Assembly: GCA_009773415.1 (NCBI GenBank)
Contig: WSNO01000013.1
Span: 1-64,000 of the forward strand
Reading direction: 5' to 3'
Origin: Nitrospirota bacterium
GTDB taxonomy: Bacteria; Nitrospirota; Thermodesulfovibrionia; Thermodesulfovibrionales; Dissulfurispiraceae
Length of the DNA stretch: 64,000 nt
The notes beneath the pieces are model-generated. The model ran no database searches. It was not told where the DNA came from and was given only the letters and a program-made list of their open reading frames with translations. The translations under genes and the position numbers were made by a program. Shown piece by piece: positions 18,372 through 26,893 of the stretch (position 1 is the stretch's first letter; the number at the start of each line of letters is the position of its first letter).

Positions 18372-18409
18372 TGTAAAAAAATCCCCTGAAAAGTCGGGTT
18401 TTCTTACAC
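18372..18409. promoter_or_regulatory. Imperfect palindrome upstream of a sigma-54 promoter, candidate PrsR site
   Basis: TGTAAAAAAATCCCC at 18372-18386 faces GGGTTTTCTTACAC at 18396-18409; the arms are TGTAA(A/G)AAA. It sits 65-100 bases before the sigma-54 -24 element at 18473, the usual enhancer distance. GTGTAA-type half sites recur upstream of the second PEP-CTERM promoter (29112, 29314, 29321). It could instead be a weak terminator for the protease gene. Inferred. Confidence 0.4.
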
Positions 18410-18472
18410 TTTTTGGACCTCCTCAGCCCATCACCTTGCCTTAACCGTTTGTTTTTAAATGATTATGAAAAA

Positions 18473-18488
18473 TGGCACGCCAATTGCA
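18473..18488 (+). promoter_or_regulatory. Sigma-54 (-24/-12) promoter of PEP-CTERM gene 1
   Basis: TGGCACGCCAATTGCA matches the TGGCACG-N4-TTGCW consensus at every defined position, with GG (18474-18475) and GC (18486-18487) at the required spacing. Expected transcription start is near 18499, 29 bases before the ATG at 18528. PrsR encoded nearby is the obvious activator. Confidence 0.9.
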
Positions 18489-18527
18489 AAAACATTGCAA
18501 GAATAAAGATCTCTTTGGAGGCTTTCG

Positions 18528-19337
18528 ATGATAAAGATGACAACAAACAAAGTACAAAATGGAAAGGTGGTGAAAAGAATGAAAAGAATGGTAGCTGTTT
18601 TTGTAGTGATGATGATGCTGGCAATCGGCAGTCAGGCGCAGGCGTATACAATCCTTGACAACTGGTCGATGAATCTGAGCACGATCAAACCTGCTTATAG
18701 TAACGCAACCAACATCGACAGGCTGATTGTGCAGGGCACGGCAACTTTGCAGCTGTCCGGAGCGCCTGCCGCAGGCGTAACATTTACTGAAGACGCACGG
18801 CTGCAAATCGCCGCGTACGTCAAGGAAGGCGAGGGTTTCGCAACTCCGTTTTCCATTGGCCCCAACTTTCTGTACATTGAGGCCCTTGGGTTGGCAGGCG
18901 AAATTACAAACTACGGCGCAACATCGTATCAGTATATGTTTTATCCCGGCGTTGGAACCATTAATGTTTACCTCGGAACCGGAGCTCCTGCTACTGACAC
19001 GATTCTCGCCAGCCTGTCGGTAATCCCGGGTTCAGGCGGACAGGGAGCCGTTATGGACGGCGGCGTGGGTCCGTCAGGCACCACCGGCCTCGATGCACTC
19101 TTTCTTAGCGGGTTGCCCGGTCTCTGGACCACGGGAAGCGGTTTTGACTTCGGCACTTACGGAATTGCCCTGCTTGATTCGATCAATACTGTCAAAGCAT
19201 TAGGGCAGAATCAGCTTCAGTTCACCATATCAAGCCAAGGTGAGGTGAACACCGTTGTTCCTGAACCGTCAACCTTCGTGCTTATCGGCGCCGGACTCGT
19301 AGGTTTGGGTCTTGCAGCCAGAAGAAGGATGAAGTAA
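18528..19337 (+). CDS. PEP-CTERM sorting-domain secreted protein 1
   Basis: A 269-residue exported protein. The signal peptide has a long basic n-region, hydrophobic core MVAVFVVMMMLAIGS and cleavage near SQAQA-YT. The mature part is low in charge and rich in Gly/Ala/Thr/Ser. The C-terminus has VPEPSTFVLIGAGLVGLGL followed by an ARRRMK tail, the tripartite sorting signal recognised by exosortase. GGAGG lies 6 bases before ATG 18528, which supports this start, although ATG 18579 also follows a GGTGG. It is controlled by the sigma-54 promoter at 18473 and ended by the terminator at 19355. The biological role of the mature domain is unknown. Confidence 0.93.
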   Translation: MIKMTTNKVQNGKVVKRMKRMVAVFVVMMMLAIGSQAQAYTILDNWSMNLSTIKPAYSNATNIDRLIVQGTATLQLSGAPAAGVTFTEDARLQIAAYVKEGEGFATPFSIGPNFLYIEALGLAGEITNYGATSYQYMFYPGVGTINVYLGTGAPATDTILASLSVIPGSGGQGAVMDGGVGPSGTTGLDALFLSGLPGLWTTGSGFDFGTYGIALLDSINTVKALGQNQLQFTISSQGEVNTVVPEPSTFVLIGAGLVGLGLAARRRMK

Positions 19338-19354
19338 GATTTTCTCCTCTGCAC

Positions 19355-19392
19355 CAAAAAAGGCCAGGATTGGCGTCCTGGTCTTTTTTTTT
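19355..19392 (+). terminator. Rho-independent terminator after PEP-CTERM gene 1
   Basis: Stem CCAGGA (19364-19369) / TCCTGG (19376-19381), extended by AGG/TCT, has a 6-base loop and is followed by a run of nine T. An A-run precedes the stem, so it could act on both strands. Confidence 0.85.
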
Positions 19393-19418
19393 ATTATATT
19401 ATGCGGTAGACTGAGAGC

Positions 19419-20162
19419 ATGAGAATTCTCGAACCTGAAGTGATGATGTCGGAGGAGGAAATCCTCGCCTATGACAAGCTGGTTCTCAAGTATCTCGGTA
19501 TTTTACATGCCGGGGCGGTAGAAACAATTCTCAACATGAGCCCCCGCGAAGGGAGGTTTCTTGACGTGGGAACCGGAACCGGCTGGATATCCATCGGCGT
19601 CGCTGAGAACTGTCCCGGGGCTGAGGTCATCGGCATAGATCTGTCGCCTGCCATGCTGAGCGTTGCCGCAGGCAATGCCCGGCAGCAGGGAGTAAGTGAC
19701 CGGGTTTCTTTTGTTTTAGGAGACGCAAAGAAGATTCACTATGAGGACAATTCATTCGATGCGGTTTTTTGCCACAACATGCTTCACCATATACCGCATC
19801 CCTTGCCAATGGTCAAAGAGATGATACGGGTTTTAAAAAAAGACGGCGCTCTGCTCATCAGGGATCTCAAGCGCATTGCCCACCCCTGGATTGAGTTTCA
19901 TGTAAATGTACTCGGACTGACCTATACGAAGCTGATGAAGAAAGAATACCGCGATTCTATTCAAGCAGCCCTCTCTGAAGAGGAGTGGAAGCAGCTCATT
20001 GATCAGATACAGGTTCCCGGAGCAAAGCTGACGAGGCAGTTTATCACCCATATGAGCATTGAACGACCGTCACTCAGACGCAGGGCTGAGCAGATTCAGG
20101 TGCCGACGCCGCTCCACATGCGGCTGGCGAAGAAAATGTATGTCTCAGGCGGAGGCGCGTAA
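19419..20162 (+). CDS. Class I SAM-dependent methyltransferase
   Basis: A 247-residue Methyltransf_11-type enzyme. Motif I is LDVGTGTGWISIGVAE near 47-62, acidic motif VIGIDLSPAML near 70-80, and motif II/III FDAVFCHNMLHHIPHP near 112-127. The C-terminal 100 residues are basic and probably bind substrate. It is first in a string with the acyltransferase (40 bases downstream), so it may modify the same small molecule. A TATATT box at 19395 and a GAGAG near the ATG suggest a very short leader. The acceptor is unknown. Confidence 0.85.
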   Translation: MRILEPEVMMSEEEILAYDKLVLKYLGILHAGAVETILNMSPREGRFLDVGTGTGWISIGVAENCPGAEVIGIDLSPAMLSVAAGNARQQGVSDRVSFVLGDAKKIHYEDNSFDAVFCHNMLHHIPHPLPMVKEMIRVLKKDGALLIRDLKRIAHPWIEFHVNVLGLTYTKLMKKEYRDSIQAALSEEEWKQLIDQIQVPGAKLTRQFITHMSIERPSLRRRAEQIQVPTPLHMRLAKKMYVSGGGA

Positions 20163-20165
20163 CCG

Positions 20166-20210
20166 ATGGAGCAATTCTTCAGCAGCTTGATGGTCCGGCT
20201 TTATGATTGA
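20166..20210 (+). CDS. Possible 14-residue ORF overlapping the acyltransferase start
   Basis: ATG at 20166 encodes MEQFFSSLMVRLYD and stops 8 bases inside the acyltransferase gene. GGAGG lies 10 bases upstream (20151-20155), within the end of the methyltransferase gene. It may merely couple translation to the next gene, which has no good Shine-Dalgarno of its own. A peptide substrate for the neighbouring ThiF-like enzyme is a remote alternative. Very uncertain. Confidence 0.2.
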   Translation: MEQFFSSLMVRLYD

Positions 20211-20940
20211 AACAGAGTACGGCAGCCATAGATTCTGCTACCGGCCTGCGCTTACTCCTGTGGATCTCCATAGGATATATGAGCTGCGGTATCAGGTGTA
20301 TGTGAATGAATGGCACTACGAACGCAGTGCTGACCACCCCGGCGGTATCGAAAAGGATGTCTATGATCAGCACTCGCTGCACTTTATGGCGTTTTCAGAC
20401 AACGTGCTTATCGGCACGGTTCGCATTATTAAAAATTCGCAGATCGGGTTTCCGCACGAGCGCCACTGCGTAATAACTTCCGACCTGTCAGGGGTTGACC
20501 GTGACAAGATGGGGGAGATTTCGCGGCTTGCAGTCTCAAAAGATTTCCGGCGGCGGTCCTATGACAAAGATCTCTTTGAGGGAGGAAATCCGCCGGAAGA
20601 TATGTTTCTCTCCGACAATGATGTGCGGCGCAAGCGCCACGAAATCATCATCGGCCTTTTCAAGGCCATGTACCGGGAAAGCAAGGCTATCGGGCTGACC
20701 CACTGGATTGTCGTCACTGCCCGGGCGCTGCAGATTCTGCTCAGGCGACTGGGCATTCATTTTGAACAGATTGGTCCCGATGTAGACTACCACGGCACCC
20801 GGACGCCCTATCTTATCTGCATTGCCAACGTTGAGAGACATCTTGCCGAAACAAACTGCGAACTGCTCCAGGAGTTCATCGAAGGACTGCCGGACTCGCT
20901 GAAACCGCATTGCCTTCCATCAAGCAAGAAAATTCTTTAG
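20203..20940 (+). CDS. PEP-CTERM/exosortase-associated acyltransferase (N-acyl amino acid synthase-like)
   Basis: A 245-residue GNAT/LuxI-fold protein with RIYELRYQVYVNEWHYE at about 25-41, the position where LuxI/FeeM-type synthases carry the conserved RYxVY(V) segment. Further matches are LHFMAFSDNVLIGTVRII near 60-77 and GEISRLAVSKDFRRRS near 105-120, the strand that binds the acyl-carrier pantetheine arm. It matches the exosortase-associated acyltransferase family (TIGR03694-like). Members of this group are known as long-chain N-acyl amino acid synthases linked to PEP-CTERM systems. It would transfer a fatty acyl group from ACP to an amino acid or related amine. Product unknown here. Confidence 0.82.
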   Translation: MIETEYGSHRFCYRPALTPVDLHRIYELRYQVYVNEWHYERSADHPGGIEKDVYDQHSLHFMAFSDNVLIGTVRIIKNSQIGFPHERHCVITSDLSGVDRDKMGEISRLAVSKDFRRRSYDKDLFEGGNPPEDMFLSDNDVRRKRHEIIIGLFKAMYRESKAIGLTHWIVVTARALQILLRRLGIHFEQIGPDVDYHGTRTPYLICIANVERHLAETNCELLQEFIEGLPDSLKPHCLPSSKKIL

Positions 20941-20946
20941 CCCGGA

Positions 20947-21831
20947 TTATTCCTTTGCCTGTTTCTCCGCTGCAAGCGCTTTTCTGAGCACTATCAATTT
21001 TTTCAGACGCTGCAGGGGATTTTTCCCGCCCATGAACACGTATCCGCTTTTGAACTTCTTTCGCAGAAGATCGATCTGGGTATAATGAGGCACTGCCAAA
21101 ACCTGCCCTTTGCCGGTTCCGAGCTTGATGACCTCTGTTGCAACGAGCGACGCCGCAAGCGTGCATGCCAGGGCAAGCGCAGGCCCGGTTTTGCGGGTAA
21201 GGCTCACCCTGCTGAGATCCATATAGTTAATATGGTAAGGGTTCGGAGCGAGCCCTACGGCAAAAGCGGCCAGCTTGTCCAGGTGAGGCATGGTGTCGTG
21301 AATGCCGAAATAGTCGTCAAAGGTCATGCCCCGGGGAGAAAAGACCTGAAGCGTTGCGCCGAACCCCAGTGGCGCTGAGGTGATGGCGTAGACGCCTTTT
21401 TCATAGCACCTGCGAAAAATCAGCCGCCGGAAATCGATCTCGAAGAAGTCGACTCCGTCGACAAAAACATCCGCTCCCTCCAGAAACTCGTCGACATTCG
21501 CGCCGGTAATTGCGGATGGCATTGACCGCACCGCCGCTTCCGGGTTGATGTCCTGAAGCATTCCGGCCAGCACCTCAGCCTTGTTTTTGCCGAAGGTGCT
21601 CCTGAAGCATGCATATTGGCGGTTTATATTCGGCGCTTCAAACGTGTCCGGGTCCGCCACGGTAAACCCGCCGATTCCGATGCGCGCAAGTGTCAGGGCA
21701 TGGATGCCTCCAACGCCGCCGGCCCCCGCTATCGCAACTCTCATATTGAGAAGCTTTCGCTGCTGCTCCGCCGTCAGCAGTCCGAGATTTCTATTAAACT
21801 CTTCTTCAATTAATTTATCTGCCCGCATGCG
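20947..21831 (-). CDS. ThiF/MoeB/E1-like adenylyltransferase
   Basis: The best start is ATG 21831 (MRADKLIEEEF), giving 294 residues; the open frame runs back to 21864 but would overlap the upstream gene by 50 bases. Rossmann motif VAIAGAGGVGGIHAL is near residues 28-42, then ADPDTFEAPNINRQYA with the conserved Asp, Asn-x-x-Arg and Gln of E1 enzymes, and TFGKNKAEVL with the catalytic Lys. The paired Cys-x-x-Cys zinc motifs of MoeB/ThiF are absent. It adenylates a carboxylate, typically the C-terminus of a protein or peptide. It is the last gene of the exporter operon and converges with the acyltransferase with only six bases between stops. Confidence 0.82.
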   Translation of the reverse strand, partial: RMRADKLIEEEFNRNLGLLTAEQQRKLLNMRVAIAGAGGVGGIHALTLARIGIGGFTVADPDTFEAPNINRQYACFRSTFGKNKAEVLAGMLQDINPEAAVRSMPSAITGANVDEFLEGADVFVDGVDFFEIDFRRLIFRRCYEKGVYAITSAPLGFGATLQVFSPRGMTFDDYFGIHDTMPHLDKLAAFAVGLAPNPYHINYMDLSRVSLTRKTGPALALACTLAASLVATEVIKLGTGKGQVLAVPHYTQIDLLRKKFKSGYVFMGGKNPLQRLKKLIVLRKALAAEKQAKE

Positions 21832-23764
21832 AAACCCGCACGACCATCGCCTTGCGAATGCCAATCTTGTCAGCCGTCAGTTTCGCTGCTTCAGCGGTGC
21901 TGAACCCGGCAACCCTCACCTTGAACCAGCCATCATGTTCACAAATCGAAACCGGTCGTTTGTCCGACAGTTTTTTGCGGACGGTTGAGGCAACCTTTTC
22001 TGAATTCGACCGCTCCCGGAATGAGACGATCTGCAGATAATATGCTGTTCCCCGCGGAAGCTCGCAGGCTTTCGGTTCGGTTTTGCCCTCTGCATTTGCT
22101 GCAACAGCCGGCGACTGCTCCGCCGCCGCGCCACGCTTTGCGGCGAAATGAGCATCAGCCGCGGCAGAAGATAGAACTGCATCAGGAACATCCTGCTGTC
22201 TGACCGGATCGGCTTTCGGGGGAGGGTTTCCCATTTTCTTCTGACCGGACTGTCGTGCCTCAGCCGCAACAAGCGCATCTGTTGTCAACGCAGTTTCTGC
22301 CGCATTCCGGCCCGGTTCCGTCCGTACGGCCCGAGGCTCGCTTGCCCCCGGGGAGGGCGGCGTCTTCGGGCGCGGCGAGTGCTTCGCCCCGTCAAGAAAC
22401 CCATAGTCGACCGCGCGGACAGGACGCGGCTCAAACCACGCGTCGCGAAGCGATGTAACCGAGACTTCAAGGGCTGCAATGCTGACATTGAGCGCATGCA
22501 GCGCGGCGATATAGTCGTGATGGGCGTTAACAAACTCGCTTTCGGCATGGAGAAGCTCAGAAAGTTTCACAGAGCGTTCACGGTATTTCTGAGCATTCTT
22601 GTGTGCAAAGTATTCCGCTGCCAGCAACCGTTTTTCGAAGAAGCCAATCTCCTGCTCCCTGTCTTTCACGTGGCGCCACGTCCGCTCCACCTCAAGCGAG
22701 ACGCGTTTCAGCAGTTCGCTGTGCTCATGACGAGCTCGTTCTGCGGCAAGCGACGCCTTGCGCACCTGAGCCCCCGTGCGGCCCCATTCAAAAATCGGCC
22801 AGTCAAGCCTGAGCATGAGCGCCCAGACGGTCGGCCTGTCAATATTGGTTTCGCGCTGCGCCGTGTAACTCCCCTGTGCGGTAACTTTCGGTGAGTACTC
22901 GCCTCGCGCAATCGCAATCTCCTGCTCCATGCGCTCCACCTTCTTCAGTGACGTCCTTACATCGTCACGAAGCGAAAAAGCGGCTTCACGCACCACGCGC
23001 AACGACGCGCCGAGTTCGGCATTGCGCTGCTCGCCGCGCACATGAAGAGGATCTGTGCCGTCATGCTCAATGAGATTGGCGAGATGCGTCCGTGCAACCG
23101 CAACCCGGTTTTTGCTCCGGTAGGCCGCGAGGTTGGCTCCTGCTGCATCGGTATCGGTCAGCAGCAGGTCCTCCTTGTCCGCAATCCCCTCTTTGTGCCG
23201 TTCTGCTGTCGCCCGGAGCCTCTCCTGTTTTGCAGCCGCAGCTCGCACGAGCGCGTCATGGTGAATCTGCTCGCGCAGCAGTTCGTAGAATGCCTGCTTC
23301 ACCTCAAAGACCAGCACTGCTTTCTGCCGCGCCAGCATAAATCCCGACTCTTCCTCAAAAAGCCTGGAACGGAGATAGTTACCGTACAGGGAACCGCCTG
23401 CAAAGATCGTCTGCTCAACGATTCCGCTCAGTCCGTACATGCTCCGATTATCGAGCGACGATTCGACAACGGACGGCGGCAGTCCTGGGCCGTACGCATT
23501 CGCAGGGGTGACTATTCGTCCGGGGCGGTCCTGAAAGTTAGCAAATCCACCGAGTTTCAGCCGGGGAAGCAGCCCTGACCGCGCGATGGTCACATCTTCG
23601 CCCGCACCGGCGACTTCAGTCTGGATTGCCAGATACCCCGCGTTTCTCTGTACCGCTCTCTCCACACACTGCTCCAGCGTGAGTTCGGCAGCATGCGCGG
23701 CACCGCAGAAAAACGACGCCGCGCCGCCGAGGAGCACGAGAACGGGAATGAGCAAGCGGTTCAT
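21815..23764 (-). CDS. TolC-family outer-membrane factor with C-terminal SPOR domain
   Basis: A 649-residue protein. Signal peptide LIPVLVLLGGAASFFCGAAHA is followed by an OEP/TolC domain at about 25-440, with long helices and repeats (LTLEQCVERAVQRNAGYLAI at the start). Then comes a disordered Pro/Ala/Lys-rich linker at about 445-560 and a SPOR domain (AYYLQIVSFRERSNSEKVAS to the end, about 565-645). The first domain forms the outer-membrane exit duct of the exporter; SPOR domains bind denuded peptidoglycan. It overlaps the HlyD gene by four bases and the ThiF gene by 17. The TolC-SPOR combination is unusual. Confidence 0.88.
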   Translation of the reverse strand: MNRLLIPVLVLLGGAASFFCGAAHAAELTLEQCVERAVQRNAGYLAIQTEVAGAGEDVTIARSGLLPRLKLGGFANFQDRPGRIVTPANAYGPGLPPSVVESSLDNRSMYGLSGIVEQTIFAGGSLYGNYLRSRLFEEESGFMLARQKAVLVFEVKQAFYELLREQIHHDALVRAAAAKQERLRATAERHKEGIADKEDLLLTDTDAAGANLAAYRSKNRVAVARTHLANLIEHDGTDPLHVRGEQRNAELGASLRVVREAAFSLRDDVRTSLKKVERMEQEIAIARGEYSPKVTAQGSYTAQRETNIDRPTVWALMLRLDWPIFEWGRTGAQVRKASLAAERARHEHSELLKRVSLEVERTWRHVKDREQEIGFFEKRLLAAEYFAHKNAQKYRERSVKLSELLHAESEFVNAHHDYIAALHALNVSIAALEVSVTSLRDAWFEPRPVRAVDYGFLDGAKHSPRPKTPPSPGASEPRAVRTEPGRNAAETALTTDALVAAEARQSGQKKMGNPPPKADPVRQQDVPDAVLSSAAADAHFAAKRGAAAEQSPAVAANAEGKTEPKACELPRGTAYYLQIVSFRERSNSEKVASTVRKKLSDKRPVSICEHDGWFKVRVAGFSTAEAAKLTADKIGIRKAMVVRVSHAGR

Positions 23765-24744
23765 GGTTTCTGCTGCGCCGCATCCGGGCGCGCCCCGAAT
23801 TTCATTGTTACGCTCATGCCGTTCTGCAGGCCGGAATAATCGGTGAGACGAACCTGCACCTCCTGTGTGTTGATATCAAATGACGAGGCCGGGTCAAAGG
23901 TCCGCTGCTGTTTGCGCTTTACTGCGGGAAGCACCCTGACAACCTGACCATTATACTTCCTGTCCGGATACGCATCGGTCCAGACTTCGGCATGTTGCCC
24001 CACGATGACCTTTCCCACATCTGTTTCTTCTATCTCGGCACGCACGCGGAGTTGTTTCGGGTCAAGAACGGTCAGAACAGGGGTTCCGGCATCAACCGAT
24101 TCGCGGCGGTCTTTCAAGCGCTCAATCACCACACCGTCAACCGGCGATGTTATGACATAATCTTTCAGCAGTGCCTGGTAGTAGGCGACTTCTGCGGCAT
24201 GTCGCTCAATCGTTGCTGTCCGGGGAAGCGACTTTTCATGCCCTTCTGCCGGACGGGACCGCATATCCCAAACATCGCCTTCTGCCGCCCGGAACCGCTC
24301 CTCAGCGCGCTCAAGCTCTCCGAGCGTCGTGGCCTCGCGGTCGTACAGGCGCTTCTGCCGTTCATACTCAAGTTTGGCCTGCTCGCGGGCAGCTTCAGAG
24401 CGGTAGCTTTTCCCTTCGGATTCTCGAAGCATCGCCTCGGCCATGCGAAGCTTTGCGCGAGCCTTGCCGCTGTCAAAAACCACCAGTTCCTGCCCAGCCC
24501 TGACCTCATCGCCCTTCTTCACTTTTATATCCTGAATGACGCCCGAGACCTGACTGGAGAGTTCATACTCCCCTTCGCTCTCGACAATCCCCTTGGAGGT
24601 CACGCCTTTTGCAGACAGCTTGCCGCCCTCGGACGGAACCGTATTATTTTTAACCAGCACGGGACCGACGACGGCAAGCAGCAGCGCTATCATGATCAAC
24701 CCGCCCACAATTGCAATCGAAGAGTATTTCTTTCGGAGCTTCAT
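23761..24744 (-). CDS. HlyD-type periplasmic adaptor of the exporter
   Basis: A 327-residue membrane fusion protein. One N-terminal helix (IAIVGGLIMIALLLAVVGPVL, 12-32) is followed by a biotinyl-lipoyl half-domain (VSGVIQDIKVKKGDEVRAGQ near 67-86), a helical hairpin coiled coil at 95-185, the second lipoyl half (ITSPVDGVVIERL near 199) and a beta-barrel. It bridges the ABC permease to the TolC-like protein. Four-base overlaps with both neighbours show strict co-translation. Confidence 0.92.
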   Translation of the reverse strand: MKLRKKYSSIAIVGGLIMIALLLAVVGPVLVKNNTVPSEGGKLSAKGVTSKGIVESEGEYELSSQVSGVIQDIKVKKGDEVRAGQELVVFDSGKARAKLRMAEAMLRESEGKSYRSEAAREQAKLEYERQKRLYDREATTLGELERAEERFRAAEGDVWDMRSRPAEGHEKSLPRTATIERHAAEVAYYQALLKDYVITSPVDGVVIERLKDRRESVDAGTPVLTVLDPKQLRVRAEIEETDVGKVIVGQHAEVWTDAYPDRKYNGQVVRVLPAVKRKQQRTFDPASSFDINTQEVQVRLTDYSGLQNGMSVTMKFGARPDAAQQKP

Positions 24745-25442
24745 TTCACCATCTCCTTCTGACCGAAAATCTCACCGTCTTCCATAAAGAGGATGCGGTC
24801 GAACATGCCCTGCGTCCTGCTGTCATGCGTCGCAACAATAACGGACTTTCTGCGATCCGAAGCGAGCGCCCGCAAAAGCCGCATAATATGCACGCCATTG
24901 CTGTGATCAAGGTTTCCGGTCGGCTCGTCCGCGATAATGATCGGGGAGTCTGCAGCGAGCGCCCGCGCAATGGCCACGCGCTGTTTCTGCCCCCCGCTCA
25001 GGTCGCGCGGCAGAAATGAGCTGCGCTCGGCAAGACCGACTTCTGCGATAAGCTGTTCCGCGCGCCGGGCAGCGTCATCCGGGGGGACCTTCCTGAGTTC
25101 GAGAACAAGCATGACGTTCTCAAATGCGGTCAATGCCGGAAAAAGGTTGAACCCCTGAAAAATAAACGAAATATAGCGTTTCCGGATCCAGGGCATTTCA
25201 TCTTCCGGTATGGCGATCACGTCGTTGCCGAATACTTCCAGCGACCCGCCCGTTGGTCTGAGAATGCACCCGAGCATCGACAGCAGTGTTGTTTTGCCGC
25301 TTCCCGAAGGGCCAAAGAGGCCAATGAGTTCTCCTTCGTTCACCGTAATGTCGACACCTCCGACCGCATGCACCTCAACAGGTCCAACAGGTCCTTCCTT
25401 ATATACCTTTGTCAGTCCGCACGCCACAATAGCCGGCTCCAT
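24741..25442 (-). CDS. ABC transporter ATP-binding protein (LolD/MacB/DevA type)
   Basis: A 233-residue ATPase. Walker A is GLFGPSGSGKTTLL near 36-49, the Q-loop IFQGFNLFP, signature LSGGQKQRVAIARALA near 143-158, Walker B IIIADEPTGNLD near 163-174 and H-loop VIVATHDSR. This subfamily powers FtsX-type permeases that export lipids, peptides or glycolipids instead of importing. It partners with the permease gene three bases upstream. Confidence 0.94.
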   Translation of the reverse strand: MEPAIVACGLTKVYKEGPVGPVEVHAVGGVDITVNEGELIGLFGPSGSGKTTLLSMLGCILRPTGGSLEVFGNDVIAIPEDEMPWIRKRYISFIFQGFNLFPALTAFENVMLVLELRKVPPDDAARRAEQLIAEVGLAERSSFLPRDLSGGQKQRVAIARALAADSPIIIADEPTGNLDHSNGVHIMRLLRALASDRRKSVIVATHDSRTQGMFDRILFMEDGEIFGQKEMVK

Positions 25443-25445
25443 CCG

Positions 25446-26573
25446 CTATCCCCGGAAAAGAATCGCCGGGTCGATTCTTCTGATCTTTCTGATCGAAATC
25501 ACCGCAGCCAGCAGGCACATTACCATGGTCAATACAAGCGTCATCAGGTTCACCTGCCAGCTGACGACCATCGTCATACCGGTCATGTCATACAGCTTGA
25601 CAGAAACAAGGGTGATGACGAGACTTGCCACATAACCGATCAGGGCGTTGAGTATCGCCTGCGCAAAGATGATCTGGTAAATGTCGCGGTTTTCGGCGCC
25701 GAGCGCCTTCATGGTGCCGAACTCTTTGAGATGCTCTACGGTGGAGTTATAAATTGTCTGGCCGACTATCAGCATGCCGACCAGAAAGCTGATGATGATG
25801 GTCAGAAGGAACGAGAAGCCGACCCCCGTCTCAATGGTCCAGTACATGCGCGTCCTGAAGCTGAAGTCCTCCTTCGTGAACACATCAACACCGGAGAGAC
25901 GTTGCTGCAGCGACGCAACAACCTCCCGGACAGAGTAGCCAGGCAATTTTTTTACGATGATAAACACGGTCGAATCAGGACTTATATAGCCTCCAAGCCG
26001 CTGAGCAAGGTTATAGCTGGTGAACACCAGGGGTGCTGTTGTAAAAGATCGCACCCCCTCTGATATGCCGACGATTTGTATGCGTTTGCGGTTGACGTCT
26101 TTGTAGTCGCCGATACCAATTTTGCCCAACCGCCTGGTCGCAGATTCGTCCACGATCGCAAAATTCCCGTTCTTCACCGCGCCGGGTTCTCCGGCCTTCA
26201 TCCGCCACGGTCCTCCAATGCCGGTGTCAGGATTAAAGCCGATCACCTCAATTTGCTCGGTGCTTCCGTCCTTCTGCTGGATAACGTTCCAGGCGACTAT
26301 CAGCTTCTCCGCCCACTCAACGCCTGGAGTACCCAGTGCATGATAATACATGTATTCCGGTATCGGATGGGCGAAGTCGAAATTCCGGCTGTTCTTGGAC
26401 GTCACCCAGATGTCGCCCGGCGTGTTGTCGATCAGGACAGAGGACGCCTGCATCAGCCCGAGATAAATACCAATCTGCGAAAAGATGAGCGTGACCGCAA
26501 AAACGACGCCGAGCAGCGTGATCAGAGATCTCACCTTGTCGTACGTCAGAATGCGCAGTGCTATATGAAACAT
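25446..26573 (-). CDS. ABC transporter permease, FtsX/MacB/DevC type
   Basis: The ATG at 26573 (MFHIALRILTYDKVR) has AAGGAAC 5 bases upstream and is the best start, giving 375 residues; the longer frame to 26687 starts in non-coding-like sequence. Topology is one N-terminal helix (SLITLLGVVFAVTLIFSQIGI), a large periplasmic MacB_PCD domain of about 220 residues and three C-terminal helices (FSFLLTIIISFLVGMLIVG; NALIGYVASLVITLVSV; LMTLVLTMVMCLLAAVISI). It resembles DevC, which exports glycolipid. It heads the exporter operon permease-ATPase-HlyD-TolC-ThiF. Confidence 0.9.
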   Translation of the reverse strand: MFHIALRILTYDKVRSLITLLGVVFAVTLIFSQIGIYLGLMQASSVLIDNTPGDIWVTSKNSRNFDFAHPIPEYMYYHALGTPGVEWAEKLIVAWNVIQQKDGSTEQIEVIGFNPDTGIGGPWRMKAGEPGAVKNGNFAIVDESATRRLGKIGIGDYKDVNRKRIQIVGISEGVRSFTTAPLVFTSYNLAQRLGGYISPDSTVFIIVKKLPGYSVREVVASLQQRLSGVDVFTKEDFSFRTRMYWTIETGVGFSFLLTIIISFLVGMLIVGQTIYNSTVEHLKEFGTMKALGAENRDIYQIIFAQAILNALIGYVASLVITLVSVKLYDMTGMTMVVSWQVNLMTLVLTMVMCLLAAVISIRKIRRIDPAILFRG

Positions 26574-26893
26574 AGCAAGTTCCTTGCACAAAATGTACCA
26601 TTTTTTTGATTCTAACAAGTTATTCGCCATGAACAGGTGAGCCTGTGCATGAGAAAAAGCGCCGGACCGGCGCAACCCTTCGCCCACATTACGTTTGCAG
26701 TGATGCGCCCCTTTTCAGACAGCCCGGTCAGTGCGGGACGGCCGGAACGCTGGTTCTCAGGAAACAGTCTTCTTAAAGATTCTGAAGCGTCAGGGCGCAG
26801 TCAATAGTTCAAAAAAATGACGCGCCGCCTTATGGCGCCTGATTCATATTCAAGGGCAGCTCATGTTTTCATATTCTGCGCGCGGCCCCCTGA
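26574..26893. other. Intergenic region between exporter operon and nitroreductase gene
   Basis: It contains the Shine-Dalgarno of the permease, GC-rich short inverted motifs around 26650-26760 without clear meaning, and a weak terminator at 26811-26840. No gene is supported. Confidence 0.4.
26811..26840 (-). terminator. Weak rho-independent terminator after the nitroreductase gene
   Basis: On the minus strand a short stem CGCC-ATAA-GGCG (26826-26837) is followed after a few bases by seven T. The stem is short and the T-run is offset by eight bases, so strength is doubtful. Confidence 0.4.

Noticed and set aside
25446-26687. Longer permease start at 26687
   Set aside because: The first 38 residues show no membrane or family pattern, and ATG 26573 has a good Shine-Dalgarno followed by the typical FtsX-type N-terminus.
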